Shown: positions 48,489 through 60,127 of the stretch, in pieces
Layout of the letters: every line of letters starts with the position of its first letter
Position numbering within the stretch: position 1 is the stretch's first letter
Assembly (NCBI RefSeq): GCF_000471905.2
Contig: NW_006500103.1
Location: forward strand, 3,868,506 to 3,932,505
Length of the DNA stretch: 64,000 nucleotides
Source of the DNA: Amborella trichopoda
Taxonomy: Eukaryota; Streptophyta; Magnoliopsida; Amborellales; Amborellaceae
Direction of reading: 5' to 3'
The notes under the pieces: generated by a model
The model's database searches: none
What the model was told of the DNA's origin: nothing
What the model saw: the letters and a program-made list of their open reading frames with translations, nothing else
Made by a program: the position numbers and the translations under genes

Positions 48489-48866
48489 CCAATGTTATCA
48501 AATGCGCTTCGTTTCACCCGATGCCTTTTGGATTTTAAGTATAAATCGAAGCGAAGCGAAGCATGGCGCTGTCACTTTGGTTAGACTCAGGCTGCTTCTA
48601 CCAGATTCGATATACATTGGGTCTGCTTAAGGTTTGCTTTGGGTCTACTTTGGCTAGCAAAGAAATAGTTATATCAAAGTGTTTTTTTTGTTTTATTTTT
48701 TCTATTTGATAAATAAATAAATAAATATATATATATATAATTTATTTATATTAAATTAAAAAAAATCCGAAGTCTTCCCTCGAATCGGCCAAAGCACACG
48801 AATTGCTTCATTTTTCTCACTAAACCATAAAGACTCCGAAGCGAATTTGACAACATTGCTCGCAAC
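48489..48866. mobile_element. TIR element with CAATGTTATCAAATGCGCTTCG ends
   Basis: Left CAATGTTATCAAATGCGC then TTCG; the right end in reverse reads GCAATGTTGTCAAATTCGC then TTCG. The interior has CGAAGCGAAGCGAAGC and an AT-rich centre. Candidate 8-bp flanks TTACAACC and TCGCAACC agree at 6 of 8, compatible with hAT. Confidence 0.65.
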
Positions 48867-49851
48867 CACCCATTTGGAAAATATTGCTTACAAAAGATAA
48901 AGGGAAATGATTTCTTTGTAGACAATCCGGTTATATATTAGATATATTTATTTAAATATTATTAACATATAATATTAGATAATATTTAATTATTAACATT
49001 ATTTAGGTCAGGTCCAAGTCGGGTCTACATGAATTTGGACTCAAACCAAAATAGTGTTCACTGATTCACCAGGTCAAATTTTAAAAGTAGTTGAGTAAAG
49101 ATGAGTTTTTTATCTACAATAAAAAAAAAACTCAAGATGTTATGTTGTAGTGTCCTGCTACCTTATCACCTAGCTTTGAGCCTATTTTAAGAGGCAAATA
49201 GTGGAACTAAGGGAGAGAGGGGTTACAAACTTGAAATTCTAGCAGAGAGAGAGATTACAAATTTAAAATGCCACAAATGGTGATCAGGGCTTATTGAGGA
49301 GCGGAAAGAGAATGACTGTAGTAAAGTAAGCGACAAAAAGTTGAGTTTGGTGTTCAACTACCGATAGTAAAAAGATAAGTAACCATCCCTGAATTTTTAA
49401 ATGCTGATTGTTTGTTTGAGAAAATAATTTATACACGGTGTCAATAGTAAGGTGTACACTAGATAAGTCATTCCGATTTTGAAACACCCTCCATTTGATT
49501 GTCTCAAACCCAAGATATATGGGAATGGAAAAAAAAAAAAAAATTAAGTCTTAACAATAGTGTATCTTGTAGTACATTATTTGGACCATCAATTTAAAAA
49601 AAAATTTCAATTGTTTATTCATCTGCACCATTTTGGACCTTCAAATTTTATAATTAAAGGTGGAGATTGATTTTTAGATTTTTGTAAAAAAAATTTACAC
49701 CAAAACTGCATCGGTAGAGGGAGTTTGAAAATCTAAATTAATTTGAAAATGAGTATTTAATTTCTTATTTTAGTGAAGTTCTTAAGCCTCGGCAATGGGC
49801 ATGCATCTATCTCTACTCTCTATATCACGCATCTCGTATTGTTATACTTAA
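48867..49851. other. Intergenic
   Basis: AT-rich; 49500-49740 has weak similarity to the core of MITE family A (GTATCTTGTAGTACATTATT) but no termini. No gene seen. Confidence 0.4.
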
Positions 49852-50220
49852 GGGTGCGGTTGGCATACAGATGCATTTCTAGCTGTAGAGGTAAGGTGTA
49901 CCTTCAAATTTTGTCATGGTCTATAATTTTGATATAAAATGTTCTTAGGATTATCGTAAAATCTATTTTTATATCTAGTTATAAAATTTTAAATTTTAAA
50001 TTTTAAAAATAGATAAAATCAAATAGATCTATAAACATATGAAAATCTTGAAAATTGACGGTGTAGATAATATGTCATAAAATACAGTATTTTTGAGACT
50101 TAAAATTTTTTTATTTTTCATGATCATACATCGCGATGTCGAGATTACCTTTTCCGATAGATTTTTGAAGTGCACCCGTATTCTACATTATAAGGTTGCA
50201 TCCTTATATGAACTTTTTCC
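49852..50220 (-). mobile_element. MITE family A copy
   Basis: It starts GGGTGCGGTTGGCATAC and ends TATATGAACTTTTTCC. Flanking 9-mers TATACTTAA and TATGTTTAA agree at 7 of 9. The right subterminal palindrome is ATAAGGTTGCATCCTTAT. Closely related to the 14940 copy. Confidence 0.8.
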
Positions 50221-50423
50221 TATGTTTAAATACACGAGTGCATCATGTCAACGAATTTTCAGGTGCACACATGTGGATATGAGCTTTTTAAGAAACGAGC
50301 TCTCTAAGATGTTATTTTTAAGAATTTGAACCTTTTAAATCTTTACTTTAGACTTTGTTCTCCAACTTTTACGTGGTTTTTCTCGGAAAGGAAATGATTA
50401 ATTTTGTCATCTATTTATTTAAA

Positions 50424-50767
50424 GGGTGTGGTTTGCACAAGGTTGCAACTTTAAACAATTTGATATTAAATATTTTTAGGATGGTTTGAGAATCTATTTT
50501 CATTTTTAATTACAAAATTTTAAATTTTCAAAATGATTCAAATCAAGAAAATCTATAAACATATGAAAATATTGAAAATGGGCGGCCCAAATAATGTATT
50601 AAAAGATACACTATTTCGCGGACTTGAAATCTTTTTTTTCTTTTTGTATTCATACATCTCGATATTGAGATGATCAATTAGAGGCAACATTCAAACAACA
50701 TTTGGATTTTTGAGGTGCACCTTTAATTCTACCTTTTAAAGTTGCAACTTTATATAAACTTTTTCTT
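50424..50767 (-). mobile_element. MITE family A copy with perfect target duplication
   Basis: It starts GGGTGTGGTTTGCACAAGG and ends ATATAAACTTTTTCT. TTATTTAAA is found exactly on both sides (50415-50423 and 50768-50776). Palindromes AAGGTTGCAACTTT (left) and AAAGTTGCAACTTT (right). It lies 203 bp from the previous copy in the same orientation. Confidence 0.85.
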
Positions 50768-50939
50768 TATTTAAAATGGCCAAAACAAGTGAGTTATTAT
50801 TATTATTTTTATCCTTCTTTTTTATCTCTTTAATTTTCCTGTTTTCTCTCTCTGACCTCCGGCACTTCAATTTAACGATCGAATCCATCATCTTTCTTTG
50901 ATTTACGGTCACCCTTTCCCTTTCCATTTGTGTGTGACC

Positions 50940-51386
50940 CAATGTTCGCAAACTCAGCCGGGTCAACTTGGAACCAGCCGATCAAACCAGAATCGGCCAT
51001 TAGTTGATCTTGTTTTGACCGATTTTGGTAGTCCGATCTTGGTATTTTTAAAATAAAAAAAATAAAAAAAAATGTATAAAATCTCAAAAATAAAAGATTT
51101 ATTTGTAATGTGTTTTTGAATGTTTTTTTATAATTTTGGCAAAGATTTTAAAGTGTTTTGTCCATGAATATGTATTTTTATATTGTTCTATTTTAAAAAA
51201 AAATTCTAAAACTACCATCGGGCACAAATTGATTTTTTAAAATTCATTTTTTTCACTAATTTTCAGCTTCAGATGTACTTTGTTCAATCATGTATTAGAT
51301 ATATTTTTCATTTTTTTTTTAATACTTTTTGGACTACCAAGGACCTAAATTACAGGTTATTCGAAACCGGACATTTTTTAACACTG
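50940..51386. mobile_element. hAT-like non-autonomous element
   Basis: Left end CAATGTTCGCAAACTCAGCC; the right end in reverse reads CAGTGTTAAAAAATGTCCGG. Flanking 8-mers GTGTGACC and GTCTAACC agree at 6 of 8. It resembles the 12111 element in its ends and its CCGGTTTGACC-like motifs. Confidence 0.6.
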
Positions 51387-51529
51387 GTCTAACCTCCATA
51401 AGTGTGGACGCCCATTTCCTTAAAGAGAAAAGGAAGTGTTATGGAAGAGATGGAGGCTTGATGTACCTTATTCTTTGAGAGATGCCTGTAATGCCCTATC
51501 TTTAGAAGAGGTGGGTTTTTTTTTTTTTT

Positions 51530-52285
51530 GGGAAAATGACCTTAAACCCCCTCCCTGAAACTTCCATTTCTATTAGCCTTTTGGATTTACCAAAATCCCT
51601 TGTACCCCTTCAAATTTTGAATTTTGGGACTGTTAGCTCCCTAATTGTGTTTTTTTGTGTTTTCTTTTTTTTCTTTTTTCTTTTATTTTTTTTTTCTTTT
51701 TTTTCCTTTTTTTTTTTTACAAATGTGATCTTTTTATTTTACAAAAGTTTCCCTTTCCTTTCTCTTCCGTTGCTTAAAACCAATCTTACCTCCGTGGATC
51801 CCACCCTATAAACTTAGACATATAAAAATGAATTTTTATTTAACATTATGACCTATTTTATAATTATATCAATATCGTTTGAACTTGAAAAAATGATTAA
51901 TCAAGATATTTGTTACTATTGTTAATGGTTATTATTATTTATTAATTATAAAACTTTATCAAAATACTTATAAGAGATGAAATATTTAACAATTAATATA
52001 TTATTATTGTTATCATTGTCATTGTTAATTAATTATAATAATTATAAATTATTATCATCAATAAAATTTATATATAAAGTCACAAAAAAAATATGGATGA
52101 CTAATGTATAGGCTTGGCATTTTGTAAAACAAAGAGATCAAATTTGTAAAATGAACAAAGAAAAATATAATTAGGGGGCTAATAGTCCCAAAGTTTAAAA
52201 CTTAAGAGATTGCAAGGGATTTTGGTTAACCTAGGGGGTTAATAGGAATGGAAATTTAAGGGAAGGGCTTAGAGGTCATTTTTCC
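51530..52285. mobile_element. Element with about 130-bp inverted arms
   Basis: The left arm GGGAAAATGACCTTAAACCC ... GGGACTGTTAGCTCCCTAAT is matched in reverse by the right arm ending GGTCATTTTTCC, including ACCAAAATCCCTTG in both. The centre (51650-52130) is T-rich then AT-rich without coding capacity. Both ends sit in T runs, so a target duplication cannot be fixed. Confidence 0.8.
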
Positions 52286-53208
52286 TTTTTCTTTTTGGTT
52301 TGAGAAAGGCAATTGTCAACCTAAATCCATTACATTTTAGAAAGAAAGAAGATTATAATAGGTGTTACATGCAGAAAATATTGTGTTTAATGACAATACA
52401 GGAGTGATACATTTATAGAATTACAAGGCCTTGCACATATGGTGCACTGGCTGTGCGGCGTTGTAAGAATAGTCTACTTTCTTGGTGTATATAGCTATGA
52501 ATAGAAAGTAAATATAGCTTGGTTCATGCGAAATTGTTTTTTAAAAAATATTTTTACATGAAAAAATGATGTCATGTCGTTAAATGTGAGAATAGTTTTA
52601 CATCAATTAATTGTCAATTGGCATAAAAAGATACACTCAATTGGCATAAAAAGATACACTAAAACCAATTGGTATAAAAACATTCTCACACTTAAGAGAT
52701 AGCGTCTAGTCGACAATCAATTAGATGGGGTTGGAGCTATGATTTGTGGATTGCTCATAACTAAAGAATAAGAGGTCCATGAAACACTGTAGCCCCGTCC
52801 CCCTTTCTCTTCCTCTCTCTAAAATGTAAGTGGGATTGTTGCCATTGTTGGGTTGTCCCTCTCCTGCAACTTACGTTTTTATCCCAAGGAACAAGGCCAT
52901 GTACAGCCCTTAATCCTATCTACTAATCCCTGAAGCAATAAGAAAGCTTTGATTGCTTCAAGTTGCTTTGTGTCTATTGTCTGAATCTTAAAATCCTTCA
53001 TTAATTCCTCAGTCTGGAGCAAACAAAACTTATCCCAAAATTTTTGTGACATTTCTTTCCAACCCCCAGTAAGTGGAACCCAACAAATAAAATGGTGCTT
53101 CTTTGGCCCGCAAACAACCTATCTTTTATAATAAAATAACTCCAAGTAAAATAAAAGAAAAGAATACAATAAGTTCTCAAGAACTTGAAGCCATTCAAAC
53201 CACATTTT
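52286..53208. other. Intergenic, left flank of the copia element
   Basis: A 22-bp unit (CAATTGGCATAAAAAGATAC) is tandemly duplicated near 52614-52658. No gene supported. Confidence 0.4.
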
Positions 53209-53213
53209 TCATT

Positions 53214-53618
53214 TGTTAGCAAAAAAAAAAATAGCGTGCATATGACATCAACCCGAGATCAGAGAAAAATATCGTGAGGCTGGTGATCGCAGAGCCTGGA
53301 TTTTTTTTTCCCTTTTGAGAGAGAAAAGAGGAGTTGTGTGTTTACAGATGAAGCTCGGTGTTTCTTTTCTTCTTATTGCATTCTTCCTATCTCTGGCTTC
53401 TCATTTTATAAGGAGAAAAAAAAGGCTTAATGATTATCTTTCCAATGAGTCTCTGAGAAAAGGGTCTTCCCTTATCATAGGGATATTCATCCAACGTTCG
53501 TATGGATATTGCTTCATTTGAACATTGGATGTAATAAGCATATGATTTCTCCCACAATTGTAGGCCTTCCAACCCACAATTATATGCAAAGTAGGCCTTC
53601 TAGTCATACATGCTAACA
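53214..53618 (-). repeat. 3' LTR of the copia element
   Basis: 405 bp, plus-strand ends TGTTAGC and GCTAACA, a proper inverted terminus. It matches the right LTR through AGAAAAATATCGTGAGGCTG, TCTTTCCAATGAGTCTCTGA and CTCCCACAATTGTAGGC but lacks the 219-bp internal duplication. Confidence 0.88.
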
Positions 53619-53899
53619 TATCCCACTTAGTCATGACGGCCGAACGTAATAATAAGTCACATGCATACTCCGACTTTTGAGTATGACCTTTAAGAAAATT
53701 TCTTGTTATGAGGTTTTTCTCACGCTTTCGCGAATATACTTCTCATAAAAAATATCCATCATGAGCATTTTCATGCTAATGCGAATTTGTCACTCATGAA
53801 AACTGACTGACTTAAACATTTGTACATCTCATTAAGCTAGTGTGCTTAGACAGTAGTTCAACACTTAGACCTTTTGTTAATGGATCAGCGATCATATCC

Positions 53900-54640
53900 G
53901 ATGAGGGCAAGTAACTAACGGTTACTTCACCTTTTTCAACTACATTCTGAATGTAGTGATATTAAACATCTATATGTCTTTCTTTGGAGCTATTTGCTTC
54001 ACTTTTAATTAATTTAATTTCCACTTGATTATGACAAAATATTAGGATCGGTCCATCAATTATGTACAACTTCAAGTTATCTATGAAGCACTTTATCCAG
54101 ACGGCGAAAGTACAAGCATTGCTACATGCAATGTATTCTGCTTCCTGTATGTACTTAGCTACACACTCTTGTTTCTTGTTAGACAATAAACAACAGCCGC
54201 TCCAAATAGGAAAATATATCCTGAGGTAGACTTACTAACATCTTTATCCCCAGCAAAGTCAGCATCTGAATATCCTACAACTTCAAGCTTATCTGCTTGA
54301 AAACACGATTTTAAGCTCTTTATTCTCTCAATGTACCTCAGAATTCTTTTTACTAGTTTTTAATGAGCTATGTCTGGATTACTTTGATATCTACTAATAA
54401 GTCCTGCGGCATAACTCAATTCTGGTCTTGTACATGCTATTGCATATACCAAGCTACTAATAACTTGTGCATAGGGAACATTAGGCTTTTCTTGTCTTTT
54501 TACTAGACAATCTTTCCTAATCAACTTTACTCCCTTTTCAACAGGAGTAAACAATGATTTACAATTTTCCATTTGAAATCTTTTAAGAATAGAGTCACTT
54601 ATCTCTCTTGGCTCAAGCACAACATATTTGATTTTCTATC
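53900..54640 (-). pseudogene. copia RNase H and C-terminal polyprotein remnant
   Basis: From 54620 the minus strand reads ILKRFQMENCKSLFTPVEKG, PYAQVISSLVYAIACTRPE and YAAGLISRYQSNP, the conserved region after the copia reverse transcriptase. From 54186 it reads KQECVAKYIQEAEYIACSNA and a CHNQ motif (usually CDNQ), the RNase H end. Frames are separated by stops. Confidence 0.85.
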
Positions 54641-55250
54641 TTTAGTTATTTTTATGCCTAGGACATAAGATGTTTCTCCTATATCTTTCATCTCAAACCG
54701 AGAAGAAAGTCATGACTTAGTTTTATCAATAATTTCTAAGTCAATTCTAGCTATCGAGATATCATCTACATATAATGAGGGCATTGTGAATTTACTCACA
54801 CTCTTCAAGACATACACACAATGGTCCAAGCTATTTACTTTATATCCCATCTGTAAGATGGAATCATGAAATATTAGGTACCATTATCTTAAGATTGTTT
54901 TAAACCATATAAAGATTTATTTAATTTGTATACTTTATTTTCTTGACCTTTAATTATAAAGCCCTCCGGTTGCTTCATGTAGATGGTTTCCTTTAGTTCA
55001 CTATTCAAATATGTTGTCTTTACATCCATTTGGTAAAGTTCTAGGTCATAGTATGCAATGATTGCCAAAATTATTCTAATGGATATAAACGTTGCAACTG
55101 GGGAATAAGTATCGACATAGTCGATTCCTTTTTTTTGGGTAAAGCCCTTTGTTATTTATCTAGCTTTAAATTTATCAGTTAATCCATCAGATTTTAATTT
55201 CTTTTACCTATAGGTTTCCTATCTGTCAGTAAATCACATAAATCCCAAAC
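54641..55250 (-). pseudogene. copia reverse transcriptase remnant
   Basis: The catalytic motif YVDD is at 54772-54761, followed by DLEIIDKTKS, a stop, then SSRFEMKDIGETSYVLGIKI. Upstream pieces with a conserved GFIIKGQENKVYKLNKSLYG-like region lie near 54900-54980. Stops break the frame at several places. Confidence 0.8.
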
Positions 55251-55679
55251 TTTTCTCAATAGAATATAATTCCTCTCTCGTGGTGCTAAGTCATTTTTGG
55301 GATTTTTGTGACTTCATAGCATCATTGAAATCAAAAGGGTCATGGATTTCATCTAGGTCAATAAGGTTGTCTGTCTCCTCACTCACATAGACATAGAAGT
55401 CATGAAGGATGATCGAGGAGCTCTAGACCTCTTTTGACCACTTAGCATTGGATGTGTGGGTATTTCAACATTATCATGTTGATCAAGGTTATCCTTATCT
55501 ACTGTAGGTAGTGGTTCTAAATCATTTATGATATTAAGTAGATTATCATTATCCACTACAGGTATATTTTATTCAATAAAATCTTCTAGGAACTCAGCAT
55601 CTATGCTTTCAATGAGTCTCAAATCTTTATTATAAAATCGATATCCCTTTGATCCTTTAAGGTATCCTATAAAATTACA

Positions 55680-56511
55680 AACTAGAGTTTTGATTCTAAC
55701 TTATTTCTATGTTGATATGAAATTGGGACATGCGCAATCGACCCCCACTTCTTTAAGGTTGATAGATCAGGTTTTCTACATGTCCACCGTTTATAAGGGG
55801 TAGAATCTATTGTTTTAGTCAAAACCCTATTAAGAATATACATAGATGTGCTTATTGCTTCTGCCCAAAAGGTCTTAGGTAGATTAGCATGAGCCATCAT
55901 GGATCTAGTCATTTCTAATAGGGTTCTATTACGCACTTCAACTATTCCATTTTGTTGTGGTGTATAAGGCATAGTAGTGTGTTTTTAATACAATATTCTT
56001 TGTAATAAGCATTGAAAGCTTCAGATGTGTATTCACTTCCCCTATCAGTTCTAAGAACTTTAATGTTTCTACCCAATTGATTTTCTACTTCTCTTTTATA
56101 TAGTTTAAAATTTTTTAAAGCTTCTGATTTGTGGTGAATTAGATAAACGTATCCAAATCTAGAAAAATCATCAATAAAAGTGATGAAGTTTGATATCCCT
56201 CTATGAGTTTTAACATTGAGGGGCCCACAAATGTCTGAGTATACCACATTCAATAGCTCATTAGCTCTCTCCCCTTTATTGAATGATTTCCTAATAATTT
56301 TTTCTGACAAGTAGTGTTGACAGGTTGGAAATTCCTCATTATTTAGATTTGGAATAAGACATTTCTTTATTAACCTATTCATTTTATCATATCCTATGTG
56401 GCCAAGCCTAAGATGCCGAGTATATGCATCAACAAACATTACACAATCAATATAACCAAAATAAGATGAAATTTTATTGTTAGCTTTCTCATTTATATGA
56501 AGTAGGAACAA
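55680..56511 (-). pseudogene. copia integrase remnant
   Basis: Seen in order: the zinc-binding HLRLGH at the start, with the second cysteine pair reduced (TCQHYL), the core acidic residues in YSDICGP and FIDDFSRFGYVYLI, LRTDRGSEYTSEAF, then PYTPQQNGIVEVRNRTLLEM with the third catalytic acid kept. A frame change occurs near 55960. The downstream GKKPDLSHLR-type region is visible as KPDLSTLKKWGSIAHV. Confidence 0.88.
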
Positions 56512-56580
56512 GTTGTGGCCATCAACTAAGTGCCCCCAAGCATAAATTTTTCCACTCTTTCCGACTGATACTTTTAATGA

Positions 56581-56868
56581 TCAGAAACGGACTTCAAAGC
56601 CTTTTATATTAAACAAGGGGACAGATACAATATTTTGTCTCATACAAAGAATAAAATATACATCAGTTAACACAAGATTGATTGTCCCTGCATACAACCT
56701 ACAAGTTCCTATACCTAATACATCAGAATAGGTGTTGTTCCCCATGAAGATGCGCTTCTCCCTGGCTTTTGTTTTGTTAAAGTCCTCGAATAGGCCTTTT
56801 GAGCTTGGGATGTGCTGATTATCGCCTGAGTTCACCCGCCATCCTTTGATGTCATGGTTTACTAGCAA
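56581..56868 (-). pseudogene. copia protease remnant
   Basis: It reads WRVNSGDNQHIPSSKGLFED and later GIGTCRLYAG, LTDVYFILCMRQNIVSVPLF. The copia aspartic protease normally has DSG at the active site; here the aspartate is replaced by asparagine (NSG), so it would be inactive even if expressed. Confidence 0.8.
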
Positions 56869-56929
56869 GACTCAGAGACCACACAAACAACTTCACTCAT
56901 ATTGCTTCCATTCTCGTTATTCTTTGGAT

Positions 56930-57760
56930 TTTGCAAGTTTCTATTTTGTGGGCAGCGGCTCTTGAAGTGACCTGGCTTACCACATAAGAAGCATTTTAGA
57001 GGTCCATGTTTAGTTTATTGGTTGTAGGGCTTAGTTCCTTTGTTTTTTAACTTATTGTTTCTCTTGTTAAACTTCCCTTAAAATTTATGGTTCTCAGGCT
57101 TGTGTTAGCTAAATTTGGGAGGTCCTTGAGCAAGCGTGAGTTTACTCTTTTTATCTTTATTCATGTGCTCTTGCTCTAAAGCTAGTAGCATTGGTAGGTC
57201 CCCTAATGTAAGAGATTTTGCATTCAACCTAGTACAATTTTTACCATCTTCCATGAAGGTGGAAGACTATTTAAGATAATGGAAACTTACATGCAATCGA
57301 GGACTTCATTCCTAGCAATGACAAAGTCCTTAGCCATAACGAGCATCTTGTTAATATGTTCTACTACATTATTACCCTATTTCATCTTAAATGAATTATA
57401 TTGCTCTAATAGCAAATGGATGTGTGTTACAGAGGTTGAGTCATATTTAGCTTTTACTGCCTTTAGTATTTTCTTAGATGTTTCATGATGCTTGAAAACC
57501 TTAATAAGGCCATCTTGCATAAAAGTTAACATAGATGTTTTTGTTATGAGGTCACCTTCTAAAATTTTCTAGCCTTCTTTTTTCTTCTTCAGTTGGTTTA
57601 TCACCAACTTCTAGTAGATCTTCTCTTAGTACATATATTATTCTATCTTGGATGAGAATATATTTCATCTTCCTCTTCCACATCCCAAAATTATTTCCAT
57701 TCAAATTTTCAAATTTAGAAAGTTTAGCTATACAATTCTACTGGCCATTTGGTAAGTTTT
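56930..57760 (-). pseudogene. copia gag remnant with zinc knuckle
   Basis: The start is near 57750, with KFENLNGNNFGMWKRKMKYI typical of the copia gag N-terminus. A CCHC zinc knuckle, CFLCGKPGHFKSRC, is encoded at 56993-56952. Stops and frame changes lie between. Confidence 0.8.
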
Positions 57761-59039
57761 GTGTGAGCAAACTAATTATTTCTAAGTCTTAAAGAAGCTA
57801 AACAAGGCACCAAAAAATTAATATGTGGTCAATATTTGTACAGAGAGAGCTGCAATTATTTTACAAATAATGCCAGTTATTAATTGATGTCTTAAAAAAA
57901 AATTATGAAATAGGCAATCTCCAAAACTATAAGCAAGCACTACAATTATCAAGGATAAAATTCCCCTTTATATTATTTATTTGGGGTGCTAGATCAATAT
58001 CAAGTATGTGTGTGCAATATCATCAGTATAAATGAGCAATTTCAACGAGAGTATTACCAAGTAGTATAAGTAAATATTTATTCCAATGTGAAAATATTAA
58101 TGCAACTAAAATTGGGCTTTGACTGTCAATAACAAATAGTATTTAATGGTTCATCAAACAATATACCAAGAATAATGGCAAAAGCAAGTAAAGGGAACCC
58201 TTCTTGGATCAGCAATTCAAAACAAACCCAAGTGGCAAATAAATGAAACATAAAAGATCAAAGGATTCCAATTAAAATATCTGCTAAAATAATGTGCCTT
58301 TATAGATAAATCCCAATACAAAAAACACAAAATAACAATCACAAAACATAAAATTGCCCAATAAAGTATCAAGAGAGTCTAAATTAAACAAAGAATATTG
58401 AACTAAGAACAATTCCTGTACATAATTCGCAATTCAATGAACATAACATATCAGACTGTCAAAAAAAAAAAAACAATAAAAACAAAAAAAATGTGAGCAC
58501 AAAGGAAGAGGAGGTCTCAGATCCTTGAAATCAATACTGAGAGCTTCTTGTGAATTATATCGGGATTACTAGCGTTGATTCTTTGACTTTTTTTTCTGAT
58601 AGATGATTGTGATTTGTGAACGGTCTAATTTCAATAGAGAGAAAAAAACAAAATCGACTAGGTTTTAGTAACCCAATGTGTGAGTTACTTATTTTTACGA
58701 GCTATGGAAATAATGCACCAAAATAGGAATCACTTAATACCAAGAGATAAATAAACACTACGGATAAATAAGAGAATGGAATAAAAGTTATCATGATACC
58801 GCATCCATAGATAAAACTATGGCGATGATAGCTTCAAAGTTGAAATGCCCTATGTATATATAAAGTACTAGTGTATGATACTTATCATTTAATCAACATT
58901 ATGAACCAAGATAAGATAGTGGTGGGTGATATACAAGAGCACCATTTAAACACAAAAATTGGGCATAGATAGTGGCAAACAAATCACACAAGCTCTATCT
59001 CTAAAAAATATTCAGAATAAAATTAGGAAAGATGGAACC

Positions 59040-59057
59040 TGGTCACTCTGATACCAA
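59040..59057 (-). other. Primer binding site, initiator Met tRNA
   Basis: Directly inside the 5' LTR the minus strand reads TTGGTATCAGAGTGACC; TGGTATCAGAG is the usual complement of the plant initiator methionine tRNA 3' end used by copia elements. Confidence 0.88.
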
Positions 59058-59694
59058 TGTTAGCAAAAAAAATAAAAAAATAGCTCGCATATGACATCAA
59101 CCCGGGATCAGAGAAAAATGTATGAGGCTGGTGATCACAAAGCCCGGATTTTTCTTGTCTTTTTGAGATAGAGAGAAGAGGAGTTGTATGTTTACAGATG
59201 AAGCTCTGTGTTTCTTTTTTTTTTCTTGCTGCATTCTACCACTTGTTGGCTTCCCATTTTATAGGGGAAGAAAAGGGCTTAACGGTTATCTTTCCAACGG
59301 GTCTTTTAGGAAAGGTTTTTTTCCGATCTTAGGGATATTCATCCAATGTTCCAATGGACATTGGTTCATGTGAATGTTGGATGTGATAAGCATAGGATTC
59401 CTCCCACAATTGTAGGCATCGCAACCCACGATTATAGGGTTTCTTGTTGCATTCTACTACTAGTTGGCTTCCCATTTTATAGGGGAAGAAAATGGCCTAA
59501 CGATTATCTTTCCAACGGGTCTTTGAGAAAAGGTTTTTCCCTGATCTTAGGGATATTCATCCAACGTTCCAATGGACATTGGTTCATATGAATGTTGGAT
59601 GTGATAAGCATAGGATTCCTCCCACAATTGTAGGCATCGCAACCCACGATTGTAGGGAAAGTCATGCTAGGCTTTATGGCTATACTTGTTAATA
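59058..59694 (-). repeat. 5' LTR of the copia element
   Basis: 637 bp, longer than the other LTR because of an internal tandem duplication. The plus-strand left end is TGTTAGC; the right end is GTTAATA instead of GTTAACA, meaning that the conserved terminal dinucleotide is mutated. The boundary is fixed by the TCATT duplication that follows. Confidence 0.85.
59231..59656. repeat. 219-bp tandem duplication inside the 5' LTR
   Basis: GCATTCTAC starts at 59231 and again at 59450; both units continue through TTGGCTTCCCATTTTATAGG, GATATTCATCCAA and AATTGTAGGCATCGCAACCC. Units are nearly identical, far closer to each other than the two LTRs are, so the duplication happened after insertion. Confidence 0.9.
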
Positions 59695-59699
59695 TCATT

Positions 59700-60080
59700 A
59701 ACAAAGAAAAGAAGACAACCTATGCTTGAGAATGAAAAAAGCATATAAAAAAAATAAGTAAGAAACAAAAGAGGGTGTCAGGGATTACCTCAACTGGCCT
59801 TCTTACACCCCAAACCAAGTTGCTACCTTCTGATGGCGCGAGATCTAATAGTCAATATTCAATCTCAACCAGAAAAGCAAGTTTGGACAAGCTACACGTG
59901 TGCAACATGAACCCCTTATTATAAAACTCAAAACCTCTAGGTGAATCCCCTTAGCAATCTAGTTTAAGAGGGAGATGATCATCTTACTACCAGAACCCTA
60001 AAATCTTAGAACCCCAAAGAGACATGGGAGACAATGAGAGAAAACACCATGAGAGAGAGTGGGGTGTGCCCCTTTGGGCT

Positions 60081-60127
<47 letters not shown>

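Larger units (their letters stand above)
53214..59694 (-). mobile_element. Ty1-copia LTR retrotransposon, complete but inactive
   Basis: The element is 6481 bp and flanked by the 5-bp duplication TCATT (53209-53213 and 59695-59699). In its own direction, right to left: 5' LTR, primer binding site, gag, protease, integrase, reverse transcriptase, RNase H, purine-rich AAGTGGGA tract and 3' LTR. Integrase before reverse transcriptase identifies Ty1-copia. Many stops and frame changes mean no polyprotein can be made. The two LTRs differ at many positions apart from a duplication, so the insertion is old. Confidence 0.92.

Noticed and set aside
53001-53222. Open frame at the left border of the copia element
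   Set aside because: It spans the LTR boundary and flank and resembles nothing; a chance frame.
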